NCBI RefSeq assembly: GCF_030272615.1
Contig: NC_081414.1
Span: 781,176,119-781,240,118 of the forward strand
Source of the DNA: Cryptomeria japonica
Taxonomy: Eukaryota; Streptophyta; Pinopsida; Cupressales; Cupressaceae
Length of the DNA stretch: 64,000 bases
Reading direction: 5' to 3'
Below are positions 12,284 through 22,074 of this stretch, piece after piece. The first letter of the stretch is position 1. Each line of letters opens with the position of its first letter. Made by a program: the position numbers and the translations under genes. The notes under the pieces are model-generated. The model was not told the DNA's origin. It made no database searches and saw only the letters and a program-made list of their open reading frames with translations.

Positions 12284-13953
12284 TGTAATGTCCTCTTTTT
12301 AGCAATTGTTTTGATGATTTGTCGTTATCCCTTTTTTCCATGGTCCCGAGGGTTAACTAGGATATTTTAGGGACTAATGAGGAAATTGATCTAGGTATTT
12401 TTAGTTTCGAGCTGATTGGAGAAGATTTGATGGTTTTTCCAGACACTTACTATTTATAGTAAGTCACCAGGAGTGTAGTGGCAGTGGAAATTTTGATGAA
12501 TTTATTATGTCGACTACTTTGAGCTCATTTATTTCCAGTTGGATTGTCATTTCATGGAGTTAATGATTTATTTGGCTAAATTGTTAAAAGTTCCTAAGTT
12601 AAAAGTAAATATTTAACTTAGTGAATTATTTAATGCTGAGACTATAGTTAGGAAAAGAAAATTAAAAGTGTCCCTTTCGTGTGGGAGACATAAAGGGATA
12701 ATAATATTTTATTCTACCTTTGCTTTATCCCACATTGATGGTGCTTTGGAATTTATTCCCAAATGAAGTAATAAATAAGTGCATTTAATGAAGTTTCAGT
12801 CATCTTGGATACTGTGTTCTTGGTTCACATTGTGAATTTGAGTTTCTCAAGAAAATCTCGAAATCTCTCTTGGCTATTGGGGATGTAAAACCCTCATTAG
12901 TAATAACTCCTATGTTTGTGAAAGAATGAGTCTGGGAGATTGGTTTGAAAAAAAAACTAATTCGCAGGGGTTGAGAATCATCAGTTTCAGAATTGGAAGT
13001 TGTTGTAGTGGAGATGTAGACCTCCAGTAGAGTTTTTCGATTTGCAGAGAGGCTGTTAGTTGACATCGAACCAAGTATTTCTGAATATTGCAAACCAGTT
13101 CTGTGTGATTTTCTAATTGATACGAACTGTGAATAGAGATGGTGTTGGCTATCTAGTTTGGAGAAGTTGATTAGACTACACGATAGACTCAGAGAAGTAC
13201 GAGGGAATTTCTGGAAACTCAACTTGATAGTATTCTCATCCTGGGCATAAAAAGCAGGTCTCACGTGATTATTTAACTGTCATAGGTTGTTAATCAACAG
13301 TAAAATTTATTAAGAAGGCTCTACATTATGCATGGGTAGCACAGAGAAAAGACGTGGTTTTCTGAAGGTTCGAAAGTTGTGGTGGTCAATCATATTGCTG
13401 TTCAAAATTTCTGTTAAGTGTTGTGAACTATGAATACAAATTGGTCACTGTTGTGAGCGTACAACCAGCTAAGACTCAGTTCCAGTAGTCGCAGCCAGCT
13501 AACAGGACTCATGGGGAAAAATCTAATAGACGGGTTGGCTGAAATGAATAGAAGCGTGGATACAGGTGAAAGTTATAGTTGATGCTCATTCAACCAGACA
13601 GCTCCTCTATGAATGCTTCCAACCAGGATCTTATTTTGGAATCATTCTCATTAGACTTGTAAACACTTCAAAATCGAGTCTATGGATGTCACATGGGTTG
13701 TTTGAATAATTTGAACTGTATTCACTTCGGTCTATAGATGAACTTGCTAGTAATGTGTATGTTTAAAATTATATTCCATACTAGTCTGTGTTTTTTATTA
13801 TGCTCATGAATAAAACTATCAAGACATCAAGCGCACCAGGGACAACATAACATTCTGAATACAGCGAACACAAAAAATATTCATTGAAACGATTAAATTA
13901 CCACAGCAAATTGAAAGGAAATAAAGGAAAAAAAAAACAGGCAATCCATTACA
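12284..13953 (+). repeat. 3' LTR of gypsy element
   Basis: 1670 bp, TGTAATGTCCTC to CCATTACA, matching the 5' LTR over its length. A short purine-rich run (GGGGGTGGA) ends just before it and may be the decayed polypurine tract. A minus-strand open frame at 12800-13264 has a shorter relative in the 5' LTR and has no recognisable domain. Confidence 0.94.
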
Positions 13954-13958
13954 ACTAG

Positions 13959-15312
13959 GTGCCCAACTTAAAGGATGTTGTTGCATTCTCTTTCCCATTT
14001 GCATAGTAAAATGTGAAGCCTACAAAGCCTCCAATAATAGATACGATCTGTAAAATTGTATGCTTTCAAGGAAATGACATTGTAAGTTAAGACTATTGGT
14101 AGTGCATGAATTAGTAGAGAGAGATTGATGTCTTTACCGATGACAAAATCTGCTTCAAGATTGGATTGATGAAATCAAATGATAGATTTTTTCAGAATTG
14201 GCTATTAATGTATTTGTTGGAGTTGGAAAATTCATTTCACTGCACTAAAATTATATATCATTATCACTATATATCATCGTCAAACCTATTTGTTCCTCTA
14301 TTTTGTCTGAAACTTTCAGACTTTCGGCCTCCCTATCGTGTTTTAGCTTGCACACTAATCAAATCATTCTGGTTGAGCACTTTAATACTAATCAAATCAT
14401 CTTGGTTCATCAATTATATTGCAATCAAATAATCTTGTATATATACAAGATGGACACACAATTTGTTCATTATCAATATTTTTAAGATTGAACTTTGATT
14501 TGGTTACAAGTTTTTAAGTGCATATGGGTACATTAACGCAATTGGCTATCGAGAAATAATACAATAAAAACTTTTGTAAAGCAGCCTAAGACTTGAAATA
14601 TCATATATAGGAAATAACCTTACAGATGCAAACGAGTGCATAATTTCTTGCAATTTAATAGAATGTCATAATCATCTTGAACATTTGAACTTAAATTTTT
14701 ATTGTATTGTGGACAAATGTTTAAACAAATTGTTTGTGATCCTTTTCTTTGGGTAGTCCATGAATATGGATCTTTACAACTCCATGATTTTACTACAACG
14801 AAAATACCTTCACCAGTAGCAACAATACCCACACCTTCAACTGCATCAGCAACACTCGCATCATCAACAACAACATCAGCGATACCCAAATCAACAACAA
14901 CAACAACAAAACCCAATTCATCAACAACAACAACAAATTGATACTTCCAAATGAGATAGATAATCAAGAATATCAAATTGATTATTTAATTGTTGATACG
15001 AGGATCATATGTTTTTCTAATTCTTAAAATATAATTTTTTATATTATATTTTTAATTTTTCATTTAATAATATTAATAAATAAAAAAATCAAATTACTAT
15101 TGACTTAACCATTACTGACTTAACCATTACACATCATTTAGACACAACCGCTAAAAGACTCAATTTAGTCATTGTAAATCTAGAAAGTGCGGCAGTCAAA
15201 TCTTAATTTTTAATTTGTTACTCCGTCCTCTCCAAGTAAGCGCAGTGACTTCTAGAAATATGAGTTAAAATTTTATTGCGGGACTGACGGCACTACTTCG
15301 GCCATGTCGCTA
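13959..15312. other. upstream region of the receptor kinase
   Basis: No gene is supported. Three imperfect copies of an AATCAAATCATCTTGGTT-like unit occur with a 33-base period (starts 14357, 14390, 14423). A CAA/ACA-rich simple repeat lies at about 14868-14940 and gives Thr/Ser-rich frames on plus and Val/Asp-rich frames on minus. Bases 15000-15080 are nearly pure A/T. This stretch probably holds the distal promoter of the gene at 15414. Confidence 0.55.
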
Positions 15313-15429
15313 TCGTTATTGAAATGGCGAAGATGTATTAGGCAGCCTGATTATTTATATATAAATCGGAAAATATAATTGTTAAGAAATATAGAAACGC
15401 CTTCGTTATTGAAATGGCGAGGAAGTATT
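15313..15429 (+). repeat. 27-bp direct repeat spanning the start codon
   Basis: Bases 15313-15339 and 15403-15429 match at 25 of 27 positions, and both include ATGGCGA. The upstream copy opens a frame of only five codons (15324-15341, stop TAG). The downstream copy is the real start of the receptor kinase. The copies are 90 bases apart. Confidence 0.9.
15358..15365 (+). promoter_or_regulatory. TATA box of the receptor kinase
   Basis: TATATAAA lies 49-56 bases before the ATG at 15414. At usual plant spacing, transcription would start about 15388-15397, giving a very short leader. The upstream ATG copy at 15324 would then not be transcribed. No experimental start is known. Confidence 0.6.
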
Positions 15430-17822
15430 TGTTTTTAGCAATTACTCTGATTATTACAGCCAATTATTGCAGTGCAGTAGCAATGAATGGCGGAGCCACG
15501 CTTTTAATGGGTTCTTCCCTCTCAGGAAGTCAGACCATAATTTCAAAAAATGGTACGTTTGCATTGGGATTTTTCAATCCAAGGGGAACGAATAATTGGT
15601 ATATTGGCATCTGGTATGCCCCAATCCCTCAGAAGGCCATTGTATGGGGGGCTAACAGAGACAATCCTGTCAGAAATATGCCCGGCGTTCTCAAATTTTC
15701 GAGAGGCGGTCAGCTCACATTGTTTGATAGAATGGGCTGTTCCGTTTGGTCGACTGATAATGGCCAGAAAGGATCAGGGGCTGTGATAACGGACTCTGGT
15801 AATTTCATTGTGCTGGACGCCCACAACGAGTCTGCGATTGTTTGGGAGAGTTTCGCGCATCCGACAGCTACATTGTTGCCTGACGCGAAGCTGTGGAAAG
15901 GAATGACACTAACTTCCTGGAAGAGTTCTTCAGATCCTGCAAGTGGGCTCTACTCTTTCCGAATGGACACGTCTCCAGGAAAGACGGAGTTGATGATGTT
16001 GTTTAACAATACCGTTCCATACTGGTCCAGTGGAGAATGTATTGGACACAATTATTTTACAAAGGTTCCAGAATTGGAAGGTCAGAAGAAAGTTCAAACG
16101 TCGTGTGTGAGGCTTTCTCCTTCAAGAATATACATTAATTTTAGCATAAACCCGATAGATCATATGATCAAGGGGCGGTTCGTGTTAAATGAGAACGGCG
16201 ATTTTGAACTTTTCTTCTGGATGGATGATGGTAGATGGAGTCTGAGGTGGTTGACATACCGATGTCAATGCAGTAACTATAAAATCTGCGGGTCCTATGG
16301 ACTGTGCAATACGAATGATGTGTGTAGTTGTGTCCAGGGCTTCACACCCAAGCACGACTCTCAAGGTTGGTGGTCAACTGGGTGTGCTCGGGGAAAACCC
16401 CTTGAATGCTCTGTCACGGAGGGCACAACCGACGGCTTCTTGGAAGCCACGAACCAATACTTGCCTGAAAAAAAGGCTATCTTAATCAACAATGAGCCAA
16501 CACAGCAAGGCTGCCGGACAGCTTGTCTCCACAAATGCTCCTGCACAGCCTTTGCTTTCGCTGATTCTGATCCACCCGTCTGCAAATTGTGGTTTGGAGA
16601 ATTATTCGGTATGAGGGTTTCGTCGTCCGAGGGTCAATCCGTCTTCGTTAGACTGGCTGCCTCTGAGTTACGACACTTCATATCAGAGCAAAGCGACAAA
16701 ACCCCTGCACTTACAATTTTACTTTCTGCTGGCGCATCAATTTTGGTTTTTTCGGCTCTCCTGTCGACCGCATATATTCTCTGGAAACGTCGAGGTCTGT
16801 CGAAGGAAAACGTTGAAGAGGAGGTGCCTTTGTCGCTCAGAATGTTCAGTTACAAAGAGCTGCGAATTGCAACGGAGAATTTCAAGCATAAGCTGGGTAG
16901 TGGAGCATTCGGCTCTGTTTTCAAAGGAACTCTGCCAGACAACAGGCCTGTTGCGGTTAAGAGATTAGAGGGTTCCACGCAAGTAGAAAAACAATTCCGT
17001 GCTGAAATAATCACCACCGGTAGAATACAGCATGTGAATTTGGTTAGGCTCTGGGGATTCTGCGTAGAAGGCTCTCGAAGGCTACTGGTGTATGCCTACA
17101 TGCCCAATGGTTCTCTAAACTCCTTCCTCTTCTCTCAGTCGGAAGACGCAGAGAAGGTGTTGGATTGGAAGACCAGGTTTGAGATCGCACTGGGTACTGC
17201 ACGAGGATTAGTTTATCTGCATGAGGAATGCAGGGATCGCATCATTCATTGCGATATCAAGCCTGAATACATTCTCCTCGACAGCGACTTGAGCCCAAAG
17301 GTAGCAGATTTTGGGCTAGCGAAGTTGGTAGGTAGAGATTTCAGCCGCGTACTGACGACCACAAGAGGAACTCGTGGATACTTGGCTCCCGAGTGGATCT
17401 CCGGCCTTCCTATCACTCCCAAGGTGGACGTATATAGCTTTGGCATGACCTTGTTGGAAATTATATCTGGCCGAAGAAATTTGGATTTAAAGGTGGAGGA
17501 AAGTAGGTTGTACTTTCCTACCTGGGCTTCATCTCAAATTCAGAGGGGAAACATAAAAGACATTGTGGATGCAAGGATAGCAGGCGAGGCAAATATCGAA
17601 GAAGTTAAAAGAGCCGCTATGGTGGCTAGGCTGTGCATTCAAGATGATGAGAATCAGAGGCCGAGCATGGGTGAAGTGGTGAAGATATTAGAAGGCACGA
17701 TTGAGGTTCCTCTGCCACAAATTCCGACGTCTCGAGAAGTCCTGGTTTGTGAGGTAGACGACGAGAACACAGATAGCTACGGTGAACATACCATGTCAGC
17801 TGGTTCCGTAACAGAAAAATAG
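15414..17822 (+). CDS. G-type lectin S-receptor-like Ser/Thr kinase (possible pseudokinase)
   Basis: An intronless gene of 802 codons encodes a single-pass plasma-membrane receptor kinase of the S-domain class, resembling the intronless Arabidopsis At2g19130-like group. Visible parts: signal peptide 1-22; B-type lectin about 25-155; S-locus glycoprotein domain with Cys-rich EGF-like part about 195-312; PAN/apple domain with paired Cys about 332-413; membrane helix about 431-456; kinase about 492-760. The kinase has the Gly loop LGSGAFGSV (494-502), Lys516, alpha-C Glu531 and DFG 632-634. It is a non-RD type (HCD, 612-614). The catalytic loop reads HCDIKPEY: Tyr619 (TAC, 17268-17270) replaces the metal-binding Asn found in active kinases. 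WVANRD of the lectin domain is WGANRD. Such receptors sense extracellular ligands in defence or development. The full frame, TATA box and lack of stops suggest a live gene, but kinase activity is doubtful. Confidence 0.95.
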   Translation: MARKYLFLAITLIITANYCSAVAMNGGATLLMGSSLSGSQTIISKNGTFALGFFNPRGTNNWYIGIWYAPIPQKAIVWGANRDNPVRNMPGVLKFSRGGQLTLFDRMGCSVWSTDNGQKGSGAVITDSGNFIVLDAHNESAIVWESFAHPTATLLPDAKLWKGMTLTSWKSSSDPASGLYSFRMDTSPGKTELMMLFNNTVPYWSSGECIGHNYFTKVPELEGQKKVQTSCVRLSPSRIYINFSINPIDHMIKGRFVLNENGDFELFFWMDDGRWSLRWLTYRCQCSNYKICGSYGLCNTNDVCSCVQGFTPKHDSQGWWSTGCARGKPLECSVTEGTTDGFLEATNQYLPEKKAILINNEPTQQGCRTACLHKCSCTAFAFADSDPPVCKLWFGELFGMRVSSSEGQSVFVRLAASELRHFISEQSDKTPALTILLSAGASILVFSALLSTAYILWKRRGLSKENVEEEVPLSLRMFSYKELRIATENFKHKLGSGAFGSVFKGTLPDNRPVAVKRLEGSTQVEKQFRAEIITTGRIQHVNLVRLWGFCVEGSRRLLVYAYMPNGSLNSFLFSQSEDAEKVLDWKTRFEIALGTARGLVYLHEECRDRIIHCDIKPEYILLDSDLSPKVADFGLAKLVGRDFSRVLTTTRGTRGYLAPEWISGLPITPKVDVYSFGMTLLEIISGRRNLDLKVEESRLYFPTWASSQIQRGNIKDIVDARIAGEANIEEVKRAAMVARLCIQDDENQRPSMGEVVKILEGTIEVPLPQIPTSREVLVCEVDDENTDSYGEHTMSAGSVTEK

Positions 17823-20053
17823 TAGCCTGTTTTAAGTTTGGTCCACATATGGACATTAAAAGTTGTTTGCATATTTTTAGTTCATGCCGACAGGCAGAAA
17901 CTAATGGATTGGTTGGATGCATTTGATTTTTTCCCTTTTTCAATAAGCGTAAAATGAATAATTAATATAACATTATTTATGATAAATATGATTAGTTCAT
18001 GCCATTCAAATTTCTCAAAATAATCAGTCTGCCATCATATCTTAATGGCTTCATATAGCACAATACGATTGCCAACAAAAATTTATTGTATTTGTCAAAG
18101 ACCAATTGTATATCATTCAATGCATTGTTAATGCATTTGCGTGCAATGTTTAGTATTGTGTGTTGGCTTTGTTTGTCTATTGTTAGTTCTAAACGTTTTA
18201 GTAATCAAACATTCTAATAATCTGAGGAATTGTTGAGGAACTATTGGTATGAATCTTGAGACTCTGAGTTTCAATATTAACTTTTTTTAGCTAACAATAG
18301 ATGCAAGTTGGCATTTTTTTGTTCTTGTTACATTGTTGTGACTTTTGCAAGTTGTGAAGGATATTGGTTGTTCACCATTGTGAAGCTTTGTGGTCCCCTA
18401 CAAATATATCAAAACATACAATCTTAGCAGCGGGTAACTAAGAGAAGTAGGATACCTTTATTTCAGTACCAGAGACACATGTTTTGGTGACCCTAGTTTT
18501 TGGTCCAAAATCTACACAATCCTTGGAACCTTCATTCATGTCGGGAACGATACAAAGAAATTTAGCCTAAACTAAATCCTCAAATTTCTAGACCTCTGTT
18601 CAAATTTTTAGATTTTCTCCCTTAAAAATCACTTTGTTTTCTTCCTCAAAATGAGTAAAATAATATCAAAACCACTTTGTTTTCTTCCTGAAAATGAGTA
18701 AAATAATATCAAAATTCCTCCTTTCTCTAGAAAAAGAGAGAGAAGATCTCAAAGCTTTTTCCTTGAAATTCAATGAACCAGGAGGTCTGACCCGTTTTCT
18801 TTTTATCCACTGCACATTTCATTGCATCTCTACAGTTGCTCTTTTTTTTTCTCACAATGGTTTTTTTTTTTTCATCAGTAAGTGATGGGAAAATTTGCAC
18901 ATGCACACACCAACTAGACTAATCAACATACTACACTAAAGGAAGGGCCATATGGAAATAAGCATACTATGGTATAGGGATGCTCATATGTAGTTAGTTG
19001 CTAATCAAACAAATTATAAAATACCTATTCAAGACTTATTTTGCTTTTCTTGTTAATTTACAAGTATTTCATGGGCTATGTTCTATTAACATAAACCCCA
19101 AATAGTAAAAATTAGAAACAAGAATTAATTGAGGTGTCATATTACACCTATCCCAAACTAGAATAACTCATTGAAATTATATTTCCATTTTTTATACTAG
19201 GTAGAGAAGAAGCTAACAGTGACTGAAATTCCTCTTTTTATTCACATGTTCAAAGAGCAATGCAAATGGTCCTAATTGAAAAACCCTCCAAAAATTAAAG
19301 GAAGAAACCACAAAAAATGATATGTGTGTCGTACATTCAAACAAGAACCTATAAACTTGGTGAAATGGCCGCTAAGCCCCCATGGATTCCTCCACCATGC
19401 AACATTGAAACCCTATATTTCTAAGATTTGTAAACATAGTTTTTCTTGATAGTCTTTTGGGCATTCTTACCTATGATGATCTTTCCATTTCCCTTGAACT
19501 TGTACTTATATATTGCGATTTTGTTGCCCTCATCAGTCTTGTGATTCAAACTTGAGATCTTATGAGACAAAAGCAGTATTCTATAGTTTTCTAATAGAGA
19601 CCATTTGTTCAACTACCATTGCACACATTCCTTAAAAAAAATTGACTCAATTCCTATTATAAACATATCACATCTAAATTATATATAATTTATAACATTT
19701 TGATTTACAACATTTGCAAAAGTACAAAAACCAATTATCACACTGTGCCCTTGTTTCAAGATTACAAAATCTCTAATCACAACATTAACCCATAATTGAA
19801 CCCCCGATTCATTAAACAAGGAATAATATAAATATGGGTAAAATTGAACCTAAATGGCATGGATCATGTAGAGAACTATCTTGATGCTTAGGTACTGGAA
19901 AGAATGGAAGACCTACAAAATGAGCTTCGAGAAATAAAAATTAGTGAAGACAAAAGCAGTGGTAGTTGTGAATAAATATCTCTTCTACCTAAGCTCAAGG
20001 TAGTCGTTCAATTGGATGTGGACTTGTTTTTTTCTAAATCAATTGGACTTGTA
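17823..20053. other. downstream flank of the receptor kinase, no gene seen
   Basis: AT-rich sequence. Poly(A)-like signals (AATAAG at 17942, ATGAATAA at 17954) follow the stop within 150 bases. Beyond that there are only short frames without domains, T-runs at 18842-18870, and the tandem repeat listed separately. Confidence 0.55.
18630..18715. repeat. 43-bp tandem duplication
   Basis: Two adjacent copies (18630-18672 and 18673-18715) of a unit starting CACTTTGTTTTCTTCCT differ at one visible base (C/G). It looks like a recent slippage or unequal-exchange event, since the neighbouring elements are far more decayed. Confidence 0.9.
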
Positions 20054-20058
20054 AATTA

Positions 20059-20400
20059 TGTAAAATTTTATCTAAACCTGCACAAGAGCATCTAGCTGAA
20101 AAATAAGAATGCAACTTGCAGTATAACATAAGAGAAAATTGAGAGAAGAATAAGAAAAAAATTGTTTCATGTTGATTTACACATGAATGAATTACATAAT
20201 ATAGAGCCTTCATCAAAACAAAAAAGCGAAGGAAAAGCAAGAATAAAACTGAAAAAATAGAGATATTCCTTACTTAGCTTAACAACTAAGCAAACAACAT
20301 AATTATCTGCAAAACATTGATAAAACAAATTGTGATGTTTGTTATCCAATAAATACACAAAAAAAAACAAAAAAACTAGCTATTGTATATTGTGCTAACA
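20059..20400 (-). repeat. 3' LTR of non-autonomous element
   Basis: 342 bp. On the minus strand it starts TGTTAGCACAATATACAAT at 20400 and ends TTACA at 20059. It matches 21748-22069 with many small differences. Confidence 0.85.
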
Positions 20401-20411
20401 CTCCCCCTTAA
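20401..20411 (-). promoter_or_regulatory. polypurine tract
   Basis: The minus strand reads TTAAGGGGGAG immediately before the 3' LTR. This is the usual primer for plus-strand DNA synthesis in copia elements. Confidence 0.8.
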
Positions 20412-20775
20412 GTCTAACTAAGGAGACTAAAGCCTAAGGAAAGCAGAGAGGAAAGAGGGAAAACCCACTGGGAACAAAAACCCCCCCTCAAAAATAAACA
20501 CTAAATCTATATGGCAACTTCTATGCTACAATGTCCTTCACCTTAAGAAAGTCTTGCAGAAAGTGAACTCATTTCCACCTCCACAAAGAAGAGAAAGAAT
20601 GTCAATACAAAATGTAGCCTGGTGAATGTTATAGTAGGTTCCTTTGTAACAAATGACGCCTCTTCCTTTTGGAAGATAGAAACCTCGAGCTATCAAACTG
20701 TTGAATTCCCACTCAAGTGAAGGGTATCAAGGGATCAAAATGAATGGTTCTGAAAAAAGCTCATATTTATCCAAT

Positions 20776-21571
20776 CTAAACTAGTGACTCCGCCATACAA
20801 GACTCAAGAATAGTGACCACTGAAGTTTGAGATTTTTTCGGATGTGAATCTGGATGTGGCAAGATAGTAGCATGGATTGGTTGAGCGAGAACAAGAGAAT
20901 CCAAACCAAAAGAATATGTATCTCGATGTGAGCTGACATTGGAGAGATGGCATGCGTCCTCAATATTGTCATCATGATCAAGGAGAGATTTAACAAACAA
21001 ATTATAAATGTCTGATAAGATGATATCTCTCTCATCATGAGGTAGCATTTGAAGAAGCCAAAATCTTTATCAAGCTAGTAGGTGGAGGGGACTGAATAGA
21101 TGTCGATACTAGAGGTGTAGAAAGATGAGAATTGGGAGGAGATGTCTCTATGTAATCAAGACAATCAAGACTCTTCCAGTAAGCAATTTCCTCTTTAGTG
21201 TCATCATCATACATAGGACCATAATCATTATCAAGGGAGAGAAGTATGTCTATAGTTAGATCATCTGGGAATGGAGGTTCAGTGGGATCTCCATACATTT
21301 CTCATAAAGTGGCCCAAAGAGTGTGAGGGCACTCAATGTGTGATAGAGCCCATGATGTGTGTTCCCCAACACTTAAACCAATTAATCGTAAGACATGATC
21401 ATTTCTACTTTCCCATGCAGTTTTTTGCCAACAAGTACTTAGTTTTGGAATAAGCCCATACAAATGTGGCAATAAATGAATCCATTCACATTGCTTTAGG
21501 ATTCCATCATGCCAAGACTTGTAGTTTCCTTCTTCCAAAGTAATAATAGATGGATGATATTTTATTCCCAA
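20776..21571 (-). pseudogene. gag-like remnant
   Basis: Three overlapping minus-strand frames, 21571-21302, 21298-21035 and 21048-20776, probably were one reading frame with breaks. The first has EGNYKSWHDGILKQ, similar to the NYxxW motif at the start of copia gags. The second is acidic, with DNDYGPMYDDDTKEE, and Pro/Ser-rich. No zinc knuckle or protease is visible. I assign it to gag only by position after the primer site and this motif. Confidence 0.5.
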
Positions 21572-21735
21572 TCTAGACTTAGATTACCCCTTTTTGGAAC
21601 TTTATTTCAGTTTATGAATACATAAACAAAATTAATAGACAACCCTCAAGACAACGAATTTTTTTATTCTAAAACATCTCCAACCTTCAAAAACTACAAA
21701 TGATTATTAATGCATCTTCTTCCCCACACCCGTGC

Positions 21736-21747
21736 ACTCTGATACCA
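21736..21747 (-). promoter_or_regulatory. primer-binding site (initiator Met tRNA type)
   Basis: The minus strand reads TGGTATCAGAGT directly after the LTR; only the last base differs from the usual copia site. Confidence 0.88.
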
Positions 21748-22069
21748 TGTCAAATTTTGGATCTAGCTGAAAAATAAGAACACAAGTTGGAGTATAACAA
21801 AAGAGAAAATTAAGACCAGAATAAGAACAAAATTGTTTCATTGATTTACACATGAATGAATTACATAATATATAGTGCCTTTGCCAAAGCAAAAAAATGA
21901 GAGAAATGAAAGAATGGAACTAAAAAAATATAGATATTCCTTAATTAGCTTAACAACTAAGCAAACAATACAATTATCCATAAAACATTGATAAAACTGA
22001 TTGTGATGTTTGTTATCCAAGAAAAGCACGAAAAAACAAAAAAACTAGATATTGTAGATTGTGCTAAAA
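21748..22069 (-). repeat. 5' LTR of non-autonomous element
   Basis: 322 bp, matching 20059-20400. The outer end is decayed: GCTAAAA where the other copy has GCTAACA. Confidence 0.82.
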
Positions 22070-22074
22070 AATTG

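Larger units (their letters stand above)
6136..13953 (+). mobile_element. complete Ty3/gypsy element, chromovirus type
   Basis: The two long LTRs (6136-7821 and 12284-13953) flank a 4.5 kb interior with gag, protease, RT, RNase H, integrase and a chromodomain-like end, in Ty3/gypsy order. The five bases before (6131-6135) and after (13954-13958) are both ACTAG, a perfect target duplication, so this is a single intact insertion. By eye the first 430 bases of the LTRs differ at roughly one base in ten, mainly C/T and G/A. The pol has many stops and frame changes, so it is inactive. It sits 1.4 kb upstream of the receptor kinase gene in the same orientation. Confidence 0.95.
20059..22069 (-). 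mobile_element. short non-autonomous copia-type LTR element
   Basis: Two LTRs (20059-20400 and 21748-22069) flank a 1.35 kb interior. On the minus strand a primer site follows the LTR at 21748 and a polypurine tract (AAGGGGGAG) precedes the LTR ending at 20400. The flanking five bases are AATTA (20054-20058) and AATTG (22070-22074), a target duplication with one change. There is no protease, integrase or RT; only gag-like frames remain. It therefore depended on enzymes from another element, or is an internal deletion of one. The last 200 bases of interior resemble the 3' end of the copia fragment at 29240-29625. Confidence 0.85.

Noticed and set aside
12800-13264. 154-codon minus-strand frame in the gypsy 3' LTR, with a shorter relative at 6713-6931
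   Set aside because: The likeness is due to LTR identity, the 5' copy is broken, and no domain or start context is recognisable.
14620-14976. Val/Asp-rich minus frame and Thr/Ser-rich plus frame
   Set aside because: Both are translations of the CAA/ACA simple repeat; there is no signal of a gene.
20401-20411. Possible CRISPR or phage-like repeats in the many short repeats of the window
   Set aside because: All repeated blocks are explained by LTRs, polypurine tracts and simple repeats; there is no regular repeat-spacer pattern and the DNA is plant nuclear.
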